Source: Variovorax sp. YR216 (GTDB lineage Bacteria > Pseudomonadota > Gammaproteobacteria > Burkholderiales > Burkholderiaceae_C). From it: a stretch of DNA of 64,000 bases. The position numbers were made by a program, and so were the translations under genes. The stretch is from NCBI RefSeq assembly GCF_900107745.1, contig NZ_FNRO01000017.1, forward strand, positions 1 to 64,000, read 5' to 3'. Numbering within the stretch: position 1 is the first letter of the stretch; the number at the start of each line of letters is the position of its first letter. Positions 16,499-24,893 of this stretch are shown here, piece by piece. The notes beneath the pieces were generated by a model, which worked only from the letters and a program-made list of their open reading frames with translations, had not been told where the DNA came from and did not search any database.

Positions 16499-18169
16499 AT
16501 GGCCGAAACCGCTGCTCACCCCGCCCGCGTGGACTACCGCACCGATCCCACGCAGTACCGCCACTGGAACCTGAGCGTCGAAGGCTCGGTCGCCCGCCTG
16601 TCGCTCGACATCGCGGAAGACGGCGGCATCCGCCCCGGCTACAAGCTCAAGCTCAACAGCTACGACCTCGGCGTGGACATCGAACTGCACGACGCGCTCA
16701 ACCGCGTGCGCTTCGAGCACCCTGAAGTGCGTTCGGTCATCGTCACCAGCGCCAAGGACCGCATCTTCTGCTCCGGCGCCAACATCTTCATGCTCGGCGT
16801 GTCGAGCCACGCCTGGAAGGTGAACTTCTGCAAGTTCACCAACGAGACCCGCAACGGCATCGAGGATTCGTCGAAGCACTCGGGCCTGAAGTTCGTCGCC
16901 GCGGTCAACGGCGCCTGCGCCGGCGGCGGCTACGAACTCGCGCTGGCCTGCGACGAGATCATCCTGGTCGACGACCGCTCTTCGTCCGTCTCGCTGCCGG
17001 AAGTCCCGCTGCTTGGCGTGCTGCCCGGCACCGGCGGCCTGACCCGTGTCACCGACAAGCGCCATGTGCGCCATGACCTCGCCGACATCTTCTGCACCAG
17101 CGTCGAAGGCGTACGCGGCCAGCGCGCCGTTGAATGGCGCCTGGTCGATGCGATCGCCAAGCCCGCGCAATTCGGCGCGGCCGTGCAGGAACGCGCGGCC
17201 AAGCTCGGCGAAGGCAGCCACCGTCCGGCCAACGGCAAGGGCGTGCAACTCACCCGCGTCGAGCGAGAGGACGGGCCCGACAGCCTGCGCTATGAATACG
17301 TGACCGTCGAGATCGACCGCGCCCGCCGCACCGCGACCTTCACCGTGAAGGCACCGAAGACCGCGCAGCCGACCGACATCGCCGGCATCGAAGCCGCAGG
17401 CACCGCCTGGTGGCCGCTCGCGATGGCCCGCCAGCTCGACGATGCCATCCTGTGCATGCGCACCAACGAACTCGACGTCGGCACCTGGCTGCTGAAGACC
17501 GAAGGCGATGCGCAGGCCGTGCTGGCCAGCGACGCGACCGTCCTCGCCAACAAGGACCACTGGCTGGTGCGCGAAACCATCGGCCTGCTGCGCCGCACGC
17601 TGGCGCGCCTCGACGTGTCGTCGCGCAGCCTCTTCGCGCTGATCGAATCGGGCTCCTGCTTCGCCGGCACGCTGGCCGAGCTGGCCTTTGCGGCCGACCG
17701 CGCCTACATGCTCGCGCTGCCCGACGACGCCGAGAAGGCACCGAAGCTCACGCTCAATGAATTCAACTTCGGCTTCTTCCCGCTGGTGAACGACCAGACG
17801 CGCCTGCAACGCCGTTTCTATGAAGAGTCCGCGCCGCTCGAAGCCGCCCGCGGCGCCGCCGGCAAGGCGCTTGACGCGGACGAGGCGCTCAAGCTCGGCC
17901 TCGTGACGATGGCCCCGGACGACATCGACTGGGACGACGAGATCCGCATCGCGATCGAAGAGCGCGTCGCGATGTCGCCCGATGCTTTGACCGGCCTCGA
18001 AGCCAACCTGCGCTTCGCAAGCAAGGAAAACATGGCCACCCGCATCTTCGGCCGGCTGACCGCCTGGCAGAACTGGATCTTCAACCGCCCGAACGCCGTC
18101 GGCGAGAAGGGCGCTCTCAAGGTGTATGGCACCGGCCAGAAGGCCGGCTTCGATATGAACCGCGTCTGA
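16499..18169 (+). CDS. boxC: 2,3-epoxybenzoyl-CoA dihydrolase / benzoyl-CoA-dihydrodiol lyase (BoxC)
   Basis: A 556-residue enoyl-CoA-hydratase superfamily enzyme. It would open 2,3-epoxybenzoyl-CoA by hydrolysis to 3,4-dehydroadipyl-CoA semialdehyde and formate. The N-terminal crotonase core holds NGACAGGGYELALACDE near residue 137 and the SLPEVPLLGVLPGTGGL block near 163, which supply the oxyanion hole and active-site loop. A second crotonase-like half follows, giving the double length usual of BoxC. TAGGAG precedes the ATG. It is first of boxC-boxB-boxA and lies directly behind the probable BoxR operator. Confidence 0.95.
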   Translation: MAETAAHPARVDYRTDPTQYRHWNLSVEGSVARLSLDIAEDGGIRPGYKLKLNSYDLGVDIELHDALNRVRFEHPEVRSVIVTSAKDRIFCSGANIFMLGVSSHAWKVNFCKFTNETRNGIEDSSKHSGLKFVAAVNGACAGGGYELALACDEIILVDDRSSSVSLPEVPLLGVLPGTGGLTRVTDKRHVRHDLADIFCTSVEGVRGQRAVEWRLVDAIAKPAQFGAAVQERAAKLGEGSHRPANGKGVQLTRVEREDGPDSLRYEYVTVEIDRARRTATFTVKAPKTAQPTDIAGIEAAGTAWWPLAMARQLDDAILCMRTNELDVGTWLLKTEGDAQAVLASDATVLANKDHWLVRETIGLLRRTLARLDVSSRSLFALIESGSCFAGTLAELAFAADRAYMLALPDDAEKAPKLTLNEFNFGFFPLVNDQTRLQRRFYEESAPLEAARGAAGKALDADEALKLGLVTMAPDDIDWDDEIRIAIEERVAMSPDALTGLEANLRFASKENMATRIFGRLTAWQNWIFNRPNAVGEKGALKVYGTGQKAGFDMNRV

Positions 18170-18203
18170 TCATTCGTCCCACGAACACTCAAGGAAACAA
18201 GTC

Positions 18204-19631
18204 ATGAGCACGATCAACTACAGCGAGAAGATTCCGAACAACGTCAACCTGAGCGAAGACCGCACCCTGCAGCGGGCGCTCGAAAGCTGGCAGCCGAACT
18301 TCATCAACTGGTGGGACGACGTCGGGCCCGAGGGCTCGACCAACTTCGACGTGTACCTGCGCACGGCAGTGAGCGTCGATCCGAACGGCTGGGCCCAGTT
18401 CGGCCACGTGAAGATGCGCGACTACCGCTGGGGCATCTTCCTGAATCCGGGCGATGCGAGCCGCGAGATCCACTTCGGCGACCACAAGGGCGAGAAGGCC
18501 TGGCAGGACGTGCCCGGCGAGCACCGCGCCAACCTGCGGCGCATCATCGTCACGCAGGGCGACACCGAGCCGGCGTCGGTCGAGCAGCAGCGCCACCTGG
18601 GCCTGACCTGCCCGAGCCAGTACGACCTGCGCAACCTGTTCCAGGTCAACGTCGAGGAAGGCCGTCACCTCTGGGCGATGGTCTACCTGCTGCACAAGTA
18701 CTTCGGCCGCGATGGCCGCGAGGAAGCCGAGGCGCTGCTGCAGCGCCAGTCCGGCGATCAGGACAACCCGCGCATCCTCGGCGCCTTCAACGAGAAGACG
18801 CCCGACTGGCTCGCGTTCTTCATGTTCACCTACTTCACCGACCGCGACGGCAAGTTCCAGCTCTCCGCGCTGGCCGAAAGCGCGTTCGACCCGCTGTCGC
18901 GCACGACCAAGTTCATGCTGACGGAAGAAGCGCACCACATGTTCGTCGGCGAAAGCGGCGTCTCGCGCGTGCTGCAGCGCACCGCGCAGGTGATGAACGA
19001 GCTCAAGACCGACGATCCGAAGAAGGTGCGCGAAGCCGGCGCGATCGACCTCGGCACCATCCAGCGCTACCTGAACTTCCACTACAGCGTCACCATCGAC
19101 CTCTTCGGCGCGGACCAGTCGAGCAACGCCGCCATCTTCTACAGCTCGGGCCTCAAGGGCCGCTACGAAGAAGGCAAGCGCACCGACGACCACGTGCTCA
19201 AGGGCCAGACCTACAAGGTGCTCGAAGTGGTGAACGGCCAGCTCCTCGAAAAGGAAGTGCCGATGCTCAACGCGCTCAACGAAGTGCTGCGCGACGACTT
19301 CATCAAGGACTCGATGGCCGGCGTTGCGCGTTGGAACAAGGTGCTCGAAAAGGCCGGCATCCCGACCCGACTCACCGTGCCGCACAAGGCCTTCAACCGC
19401 CAGATCGGCGCACTCGCCGGCATCAAGATGTCGCCCGATGGCCGCGTGGTGAGTGAGGCCGAATGGGCCGCGAAGAAGAGCGAATGGCTGCCCACGCCCG
19501 AAGACTTTGCTTTCGTGGCATCGTTGATGGGCCGCGTGGTCGATCCGGGCAAGTTCGCCGGCTGGATCGCCCCTCCGGTGATGGGCATCAACCGCCAGCC
19601 GGTTGATTTCGAATACGTCAGATTTGGCTAA
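18204..19631 (+). CDS. boxB: Benzoyl-CoA 2,3-epoxidase, oxygenase subunit BoxB
   Basis: A 475-residue class I diiron oxygenase that would epoxidise benzoyl-CoA with O2 and electrons from BoxA. E122, E152, H155, D213, E242 and H245 are all present. They match, with a constant offset of two, the diiron ligand set I recall from Azoarcus evansii BoxB (in motifs EEGRH and TEEAHH). The gene starts 34 nt after boxC. It is followed by 135 bp holding a dispersed repeat before boxA. Length and ligand set indicate a functional enzyme. Confidence 0.96.
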   Translation: MSTINYSEKIPNNVNLSEDRTLQRALESWQPNFINWWDDVGPEGSTNFDVYLRTAVSVDPNGWAQFGHVKMRDYRWGIFLNPGDASREIHFGDHKGEKAWQDVPGEHRANLRRIIVTQGDTEPASVEQQRHLGLTCPSQYDLRNLFQVNVEEGRHLWAMVYLLHKYFGRDGREEAEALLQRQSGDQDNPRILGAFNEKTPDWLAFFMFTYFTDRDGKFQLSALAESAFDPLSRTTKFMLTEEAHHMFVGESGVSRVLQRTAQVMNELKTDDPKKVREAGAIDLGTIQRYLNFHYSVTIDLFGADQSSNAAIFYSSGLKGRYEEGKRTDDHVLKGQTYKVLEVVNGQLLEKEVPMLNALNEVLRDDFIKDSMAGVARWNKVLEKAGIPTRLTVPHKAFNRQIGALAGIKMSPDGRVVSEAEWAAKKSEWLPTPEDFAFVASLMGRVVDPGKFAGWIAPPVMGINRQPVDFEYVRFG

Positions 19632-19722
19632 CCCCCAGGCTGCGCGCACTGCGTGTCGCTTCGCCAACCCCCTTTCAGGGGGCAACACCAGCGGCCCGGC
19701 AAAGCCGGTTCCGCGGTGTTCC
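19631..19722 (+). repeat. Dispersed intergenic repeat, copy 2 (between boxB and boxA)
   Basis: This is the partner of the repeat at 9450-9542, in opposite orientation, with about seven differences over 88 bases. It begins at the boxB stop codon and contains the stems CCCCCT-ttc-AGGGGG and CCGGC-aaa-GCCGG. Its place between co-transcribed genes means it is transcribed. It could affect mRNA processing, or attenuation between boxB and boxA. Confidence 0.85.
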
Positions 19723-19766
19723 TGGAATAGGCTGCGGACGGCAGGGAAGAAATAAGGAGACCTACG

Positions 19767-21047
19767 ATGGACATGGCCGTTGACGTGAAAGTGATCAGGC
19801 AGCACCTGATCGATCCTGAAATCTGCATCCGCTGCAACACCTGCGAAGCGACCTGCCCGGTCAATGCCATCACCCACGACGATCGCAACTACGTCGTGCG
19901 CGCGGATGTGTGCAACAGCTGCATGGCCTGCATCTCGCCGTGCCCGACCGGCTCGATCGACAACTGGCGCACCATGCCGGCCGCGCGGGCTTACTCGATC
20001 GAAGAGCAGTTGACGTGGGACGAGCTGCCCGCCGAACTCTCGCCCGAGCAACTCGAGGCCGAAGGCCTGGGTGCCACGGACGAAGTGCAGCTTCAGGCTG
20101 CGGCAACTGCCGTGCCGCAGCCGCAGTCCGCACCAGGCGAAGTCGCCTTCAATTCCGCGCAGTACGGCGCCACCACGCCGCCGTGGTCCGCTGCGCATGC
20201 GTACACCAACCTCTATCCGCCCAAGAGCCCGACCACCGCGACGGTCGTCGGCAACTTCAACTGCACCGAAGCCGGCTACGAGAACCAGACGCACCACATC
20301 GTGCTCGACTTCGGAGCGATGCCGTTCCCGGTGCTCGAAGGACAGTCGATCGCGATCATCCCGCCGGGCGTCGATGCCAACGGCAAGCCGCACTTCGCGC
20401 GGCAGTACTCGATCGCGAGCCCGCGCAACGGCGAGCGGCCCGGCTACAACAACGTCTCGCTGACCGTGAAGCGCGTGCTGGAGGACCACCAGGGCAAGCC
20501 GGTGCGCGGCGTGTGCAGCAACTACGTCTGCGACCTCAAGGTCGGCGACAAGGTGCAGGTCATCGGGCCCTTCGGCAACTCCTTCCTGATGCCGAACCAT
20601 CCGAAGTCGCACATCGTGATGATCTGCACCGGCACCGGCAGCGCACCGATGCGCGCGATGACCGAGTGGCGCCGTCGCCTGCGCAAGAGCGGCAAGTTCG
20701 AAGGTGGCAAGCTGATGCTGTTCTTCGGCGCGCGCACGCAGCAGGAACTGCCGTACTTCGGCCCGCTGCAGACGCTGCCCAAGGACTTCATCGACATCAA
20801 CTTCGCGTTCTCGCGCACGACCGGCCAGCCCAAGCGCTACGTGCAGGACGCGATGCGCGAGCGCAAGGCGGATCTCGTCGAGCTGCTCAAGGACGGCCAG
20901 AGCCACTTCTACGTGTGTGGCCTCAAGAGCATGGAGGAGGGCGTGGTGCTCGCACTGCGCGATGTCGCGACCGAAGCCGGCCTCGACTGGGACACCGTCG
21001 GCGCCTCGCTCAAGCGCGAAGGCCGCCTGCACCTAGAGACGTACTGA
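19767..21047 (+). CDS. boxA: Benzoyl-CoA 2,3-epoxidase, reductase subunit BoxA
   Basis: A 426-residue iron-sulfur flavoprotein that passes electrons from NADPH to BoxB. Two [4Fe-4S] sites are visible: C20, C23, C26, C30 and C49, C52, C55, C59, the latter in CNSCMACISPCP. After a Pro/Gln-rich linker (about 95-130) comes a ferredoxin-NADP reductase domain with the FAD motif RQYSIASPRN near 212 and the NADP motif CTGTGSAPMRAM near 288. AAGGAG lies 7 nt before the ATG. This domain order is that of known BoxA. Confidence 0.95.
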   Translation: MDMAVDVKVIRQHLIDPEICIRCNTCEATCPVNAITHDDRNYVVRADVCNSCMACISPCPTGSIDNWRTMPAARAYSIEEQLTWDELPAELSPEQLEAEGLGATDEVQLQAAATAVPQPQSAPGEVAFNSAQYGATTPPWSAAHAYTNLYPPKSPTTATVVGNFNCTEAGYENQTHHIVLDFGAMPFPVLEGQSIAIIPPGVDANGKPHFARQYSIASPRNGERPGYNNVSLTVKRVLEDHQGKPVRGVCSNYVCDLKVGDKVQVIGPFGNSFLMPNHPKSHIVMICTGTGSAPMRAMTEWRRRLRKSGKFEGGKLMLFFGARTQQELPYFGPLQTLPKDFIDINFAFSRTTGQPKRYVQDAMRERKADLVELLKDGQSHFYVCGLKSMEEGVVLALRDVATEAGLDWDTVGASLKREGRLHLETY

Positions 21048-21050
21048 CGG

Positions 21051-21500
21051 ATGAAGTTCGCCGAGTTCCACGCGGGGCAGGTCATCGAGGCCGGGCCCTA
21101 TCTCGTGACCGAGGCGGAGCTTCTTCAGTTCGCGAAGGCCTACGACCCCCAGTGGTTCCACACCGACGCGGCGCTTTCGGCCGAAGGTGCGTTCGGCGGC
21201 CTCATTGCGAGCGGCTGGCACACGGCGGCGATCGCGATGCGGCTCGTCGCTGACGCGGCACTCGCGGGCTCCGAGTCCTTTGCGTCGCCGGGGCTGCAAT
21301 ACCTCAAGTGGCCCAACCCGGTGCGGCCCGGCGACAGCCTTCGGCTCGTCGCCGAGGTGATCGAAGCGCGCCGCTCTGAAAAGCGCGCGACCCTGGGCAT
21401 CCTGCGCTGGCGCTGGCAGCTTTTCAACCAGCGCGAGTTGCCTGTGCTCGACCTGGAAGCGACGAGTCTGTTCAGGCTTCCCGAGTCTTCCGGCCGGTGA
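21051..21500 (+). CDS. MaoC-like (R)-specific enoyl-CoA hydratase
   Basis: A 149-residue hot-dog-fold protein with the hydratase motif AKAYDPQWFHTD; Asp32 and His37 are the expected catalytic pair. GGLIASGWHTAAIAMRL follows, also typical of MaoC-like proteins. The ATG is 3 nt after the boxA stop, so it belongs to the box transcript. By position it may hydrate a dehydroadipyl-CoA below BoxD; that step is not otherwise covered in the window. This assignment is inference from context. Confidence 0.82.
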   Translation: MKFAEFHAGQVIEAGPYLVTEAELLQFAKAYDPQWFHTDAALSAEGAFGGLIASGWHTAAIAMRLVADAALAGSESFASPGLQYLKWPNPVRPGDSLRLVAEVIEARRSEKRATLGILRWRWQLFNQRELPVLDLEATSLFRLPESSGR

Positions 21501-21524
21501 CAGGCCGCGCCGTGTTTCGAGCGC

Positions 21525-21639
21525 TCAACCCTCGAAGCCCAGCAGCTTGCGCAGGAGCGCAGTGAGCTGTTCGCGTTCGGCCTCGCTCAACCGTGCGCTG
21601 GCCGAATCGACATACGACGCCGCGCCCGCGGCGCTTGTG
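21525..21639 (-). pseudogene. Possible relic of a MarR-type regulator C-terminus
   Basis: Immediately after the methyltransferase stop, in another frame, the minus strand reads RLSEAEREQLTALLRKLLGFEG followed by a stop. This looks like the end of a MarR-family regulator (leucine-rich final helix after a LSxAE turn). There is no start codon or DNA-binding part; upstream in this frame is only antisense-like text within the methyltransferase gene. It may be a deletion remnant, or chance. Confidence 0.3.
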
Positions 21640-22455
21640 TCAGGGCTTGCGCGCCACTGCCAGCACCGCGGGCATCGGCACTTCGTAGCCGCCTTCGGTT
21701 CTGTAGGGCTCCAGCGCATCCAGGATCGCATCGTCGATCGCATCGAGCACCTCGGTGCGTTGCCGCTGCAACGTGCCGCGCATTCGCACCGTGCCGGTCT
21801 TCACCGTCAGCAGGATCTGCTCGCCCGAGGCCGCGCGCCAGCTCTGCGGCAGCCGTGTCACCGCCACATCCGCGAAGCCCGCCTCGGCTAAAGCCTTCTC
21901 GCTGGTCGCTGCATCCGCGAACTGGAACATCGGCGGGCCGGCCGGGAGGCCGGTCTCCTGCGAGCCGATCGAAGCGACCGCCCCGAGCACGGCGCCGTAG
22001 AGCTTCGCCTGCTGCGGCATGTCCCAGACCGTGAACGCGAGTCGGCCGCCGGGCTTGAGCACGCGGAAGGCTTCGCGGAAGAACTGCCCGGGATCGGGAA
22101 AGTGCAGCACGCCGTAGTTCGACACGATCGCATCGAAGTGCCCGGCTTCGAACGGCAGGTTGCCGGCATCGGCTTCGACGAAGCTCGCCGCGGGATAGCG
22201 TCGCGCGGCGAGCCGCACCTGCTCGGCCGAGAAATCGATCCCGACGACTTCGGCCCCTCGCGCCAGCGCTGCCCCCGCTGCGTAACCCGCGCCGCATGCC
22301 GCGTCGAGCACCACGCTGCCTTTGGTCACGTGTGCGGCATCGAGCAGCGGCGCGATCGATTGCGTCGTCAACCCGGAGAGAAGGTCGTCGTAGCCTGCGC
22401 ACACCGTCGGGTCCGCCCAGCCGGCGTGCTCGAAATCGCGGAAGGCATCGCTCAT
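21640..22455 (-). CDS. Class I SAM-dependent methyltransferase
   Basis: A 271-residue methyltransferase of the UbiE/Methyltransf_11 type. Motif I is VLDAACGAGYAAGAAL near residue 49, with ADAGNLPFEAGHFDAIVSNY further on and RVLKPGGRLAFTVWD near 132. GGAGG precedes the ATG at 22455. The substrate is unknown. It is convergent with the box operon and separate from it. Confidence 0.85.
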   Translation of the reverse strand: MSDAFRDFEHAGWADPTVCAGYDDLLSGLTTQSIAPLLDAAHVTKGSVVLDAACGAGYAAGAALARGAEVVGIDFSAEQVRLAARRYPAASFVEADAGNLPFEAGHFDAIVSNYGVLHFPDPGQFFREAFRVLKPGGRLAFTVWDMPQQAKLYGAVLGAVASIGSQETGLPAGPPMFQFADAATSEKALAEAGFADVAVTRLPQSWRAASGEQILLTVKTGTVRMRGTLQRQRTEVLDAIDDAILDALEPYRTEGGYEVPMPAVLAVARKP

Positions 22456-22571
22456 GCGCTTCCTCCATGGCGAGTGGGTCGATCGCACGATGGTGCGCGG
22501 GCCTGCCGGGAGTGTCAATCGCGCGGCTCCTCCGGATAAAGTAGCCGGCTTTGCATCGACAGGAGTCGCGC

Positions 22572-22985
22572 ATGAAGAAGTCGGAATCGATCCAGGGCCC
22601 GCCACCATCCCAGCTGATCGACGAGAAGATCGCTGCACTCGGCGACTGGCGCGGCGAGACCCTGGCCCGCATGCGCAAGCTCATCAGGGAGGCGGACCCG
22701 GAGGTCGTGGAAACCTGGAAGTGGATGGGCACGCCCGTCTGGGAACACGACGGGATCCTCTGCACCGGCGAGTCCTACAAGTCGGTCGTGAAGCTGACCT
22801 TTGCCAAGGGCGCGTCGCTGGACGATCCGGCGAAGCTCTTCAATTCGAGCCTGGACGGCAACGTCCGCCGCGCGATCGATATCCACGAAGGCGAAAAAGT
22901 AGATGCCAGCGCGTTCAAGGCGCTCATCCGTGCGGCGATCGCGCTCAACACCACCGCGAAAGCGAAGCTCAAGCGGGCGAAATAG
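22572..22985 (+). CDS. DUF1801 family protein
   Basis: A 137-residue protein with the YdhG/DUF1801 pattern: an N-terminal helix, then WRGETLARMRKLIREADPEV and WKWMGTPVWEHDGILC, and TFAKGASLDDPAKLFN. AGGAG lies 6 nt before the ATG at 22572. The fold is of the IscX/YdhG type; no biochemical role is established that I know of. It is monocistronic. Confidence 0.8.
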   Translation: MKKSESIQGPPPSQLIDEKIAALGDWRGETLARMRKLIREADPEVVETWKWMGTPVWEHDGILCTGESYKSVVKLTFAKGASLDDPAKLFNSSLDGNVRRAIDIHEGEKVDASAFKALIRAAIALNTTAKAKLKRAK

Positions 22986-23002
22986 TGGTCCGCTGGCCCG
23001 GC

Positions 23003-24043
23003 TCAGGCCTCCTTGCCGGACTTCAGCGGGTAGCCCGCCTCGCGCCACGCCTTCATGCCACCGTCGAGCGCCACCGCGCGCACGAAGCCCATGGAGCGCA
23101 GTGTCGCGGCAGCGAGGGTGGAGATGTAGCCCAGCTCGCAGCACGCGAGGATGCGGCGGGTCGGGTCCGGCAGGTCCTGGTTCACGCGCAGTTCGAGCTG
23201 CCCGCGTGGCAACAGGCGCGCGCCGGGGATGTGGCCCGCTTCATAGGCATCGCGCTCGCGCACGTCGAGCACGATCAGGTCGTCCTCGCCGGCTTCCACG
23301 CGCGACTTGAGTTCGGCCAGCGACATGAAGGGCACCGCCGCTGTCGCCTCGGCCAGCAGGCTCGCCACTGTCTTGCCGCCGCTCATGTTCGTGCGCAGCG
23401 CCTCGGTGATGTGCGTGGGCATCGTGAGGTTGAGGTTGCGCATCATCTCCACGAACTCGGCGCGGTCGCGCTTCTGCAGCCGCGGGTTGGTCGCGATCTC
23501 GTCGCCGATGGTCGAGTGGCTGCGCCCCTTGTAGTCGTGCGCCGGGTAGACCTTGAGCGAGGGGTCGAGCTTCAGCACCTTGTTGAAGAGGCTGTCGTAG
23601 AGCTGCTCCGGATCGCCACTCGGCAGGTCAGTGCGGCCGGTCGCGCCGATGAGCAGCGTGTCGCCGGTGAAGATCCTGTCGCCCACCAGCAGGCACATCG
23701 AATCGGCCGTGTGGCCCGGCGTGTGGATCGCTTGCAGGCGCAGTTTGCCGAGCACCACCATCTCGCCGTCGCCGATGCGCATGTCGACGAAGGGTGCGGG
23801 GCTCGCGCGGTGCATCACCACGGGCAGGTCGAGCCGGCGCGCGAGTTCGCGCGTGGCCGAGAAGTGGTCGGCGTGCGTGTGCGTGTCGATCAGGTAGCGC
23901 AGCCGCACGCCCTCGCGCGACGCGAGTGCGAGGTAGTGGTCGATCTGGCTCAGCTCCGGATCGATCAGCGCGGCCACGCAGGCCTGGTCGCACCCGATCA
24001 GGTACGACTGGCAGCCGCCGGTGGCGATCTGCTCGAAGACCAT
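23003..24043 (-). CDS. Metallo-beta-lactamase-fold hydrolase fused to a rhodanese domain
   Basis: A 346-residue fusion. The N-terminal MBL domain has THTHADHF near residue 52 and HTPGHTADS, as in glyoxalase II/ETHE1-like persulfide dioxygenases. The C-terminal rhodanese domain (about 245-340) has a catalytic loop ACCELGYIS. Such fusions handle glutathione persulfide and reactive sulfur. The start codon lies 8 nt after the peroxiredoxin stop, so they form an operon for thiol or sulfur stress. Confidence 0.85.
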   Translation of the reverse strand: MVFEQIATGGCQSYLIGCDQACVAALIDPELSQIDHYLALASREGVRLRYLIDTHTHADHFSATRELARRLDLPVVMHRASPAPFVDMRIGDGEMVVLGKLRLQAIHTPGHTADSMCLLVGDRIFTGDTLLIGATGRTDLPSGDPEQLYDSLFNKVLKLDPSLKVYPAHDYKGRSHSTIGDEIATNPRLQKRDRAEFVEMMRNLNLTMPTHITEALRTNMSGGKTVASLLAEATAAVPFMSLAELKSRVEAGEDDLIVLDVRERDAYEAGHIPGARLLPRGQLELRVNQDLPDPTRRILACCELGYISTLAAATLRSMGFVRAVALDGGMKAWREAGYPLKSGKEA

Positions 24044-24051
24044 GAGCCCGA

Positions 24052-24711
24052 TCAGCCCGGCTGCTTCACCACCCGCAGATAGGGCTTCGGCGCCTTCCAG
24101 CCGTCGGGGAAGAGCTTCTTCGCGTCGTCGTCCGAGACCGAGCCCGCGATGATCACGTCCTCGCCCTGTTTCCAGTTGACCGGCGTCGCAACCTTGTGCG
24201 CGGCGGTGAGCTGCATCGAGTCGAGCACGCGCAGGATCTCGTCGAAGTTGCGGCCGGTGGTCATCGGGTAGGTGAGCATCAGCTTGATCTTCTTGTCCGG
24301 GCCGATGATGAACACCGAGCGCACGGTGGCGTTGGTCGCGGCGGTGCGGCCGTCGGACGAGCCCGGCTCCTCGGCCGGCAGCATGTTGTAGAGCTTGGCG
24401 ACATTCAAGTCGGTGTCGCCGATCATCGGGTACTTGGGCAGATGGCCCTGCGTTTCCTCGATGTCCTTGGCCCACTTGTCGTGCGCGTCCACCGGATCGA
24501 TGCTCAGGCCGATGAGCTTCGCGTTGCGCTTGGTGAACTCGGGCTCGATCTTCGCCATGTAGCCCAGTTCGGTGGTGCACACCGGCGTGAAGTCCTTGGG
24601 ATGCGAGAACAGGATCGCCCACTTGTCGCCGATCCAGTCGTGGAACTTGATGGGGCCCTGGGTGGTGTTGGCCGTGAAATCGGGTGCAACATCGTTGATG
24701 CGCAGTGACAT
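24052..24711 (-). CDS. 1-Cys peroxiredoxin (Prx6 type)
   Basis: A 219-residue peroxidase. The peroxidatic cysteine is Cys45 in PKDFTPVCTTE and is the only cysteine in the protein, which defines a 1-Cys enzyme. The long C-terminal domain (WKQGEDVIIAGSVSDDDA) fits the Prx6 group. The start at 24711 (MSLRINDVAPDF) fits the family length. It is first of a two-gene unit with the MBL-rhodanese gene and would reduce peroxides in the cytoplasm. Confidence 0.93.
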   Translation of the reverse strand: MSLRINDVAPDFTANTTQGPIKFHDWIGDKWAILFSHPKDFTPVCTTELGYMAKIEPEFTKRNAKLIGLSIDPVDAHDKWAKDIEETQGHLPKYPMIGDTDLNVAKLYNMLPAEEPGSSDGRTAATNATVRSVFIIGPDKKIKLMLTYPMTTGRNFDEILRVLDSMQLTAAHKVATPVNWKQGEDVIIAGSVSDDDAKKLFPDGWKAPKPYLRVVKQPG

Positions 24712-24893
24712 GTTCGCTCCTTCAAGTTGGTGATGAATTCCGGACCCGCGACCCCGCGAACGGGGTGAGCAAGGAACCCAAAAGTACACCACGTTCCGAT
24801 GACGCAGGCAAGGCATCGAACCCCCGTCGTCGCCCATGGGCCATGTGCTTTCCCGCATTGAAGGACCGGCCACTCGCGCGCTAGGCTCGCAAA

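Noticed and set aside
18189..21032. A 947-codon open frame on the minus strand opposite boxB and boxA
   Set aside because: It is antisense to two genes with intact catalytic motifs, is rich in Arg/His/Val and has no recognisable domain; such frames are common in high-GC DNA.
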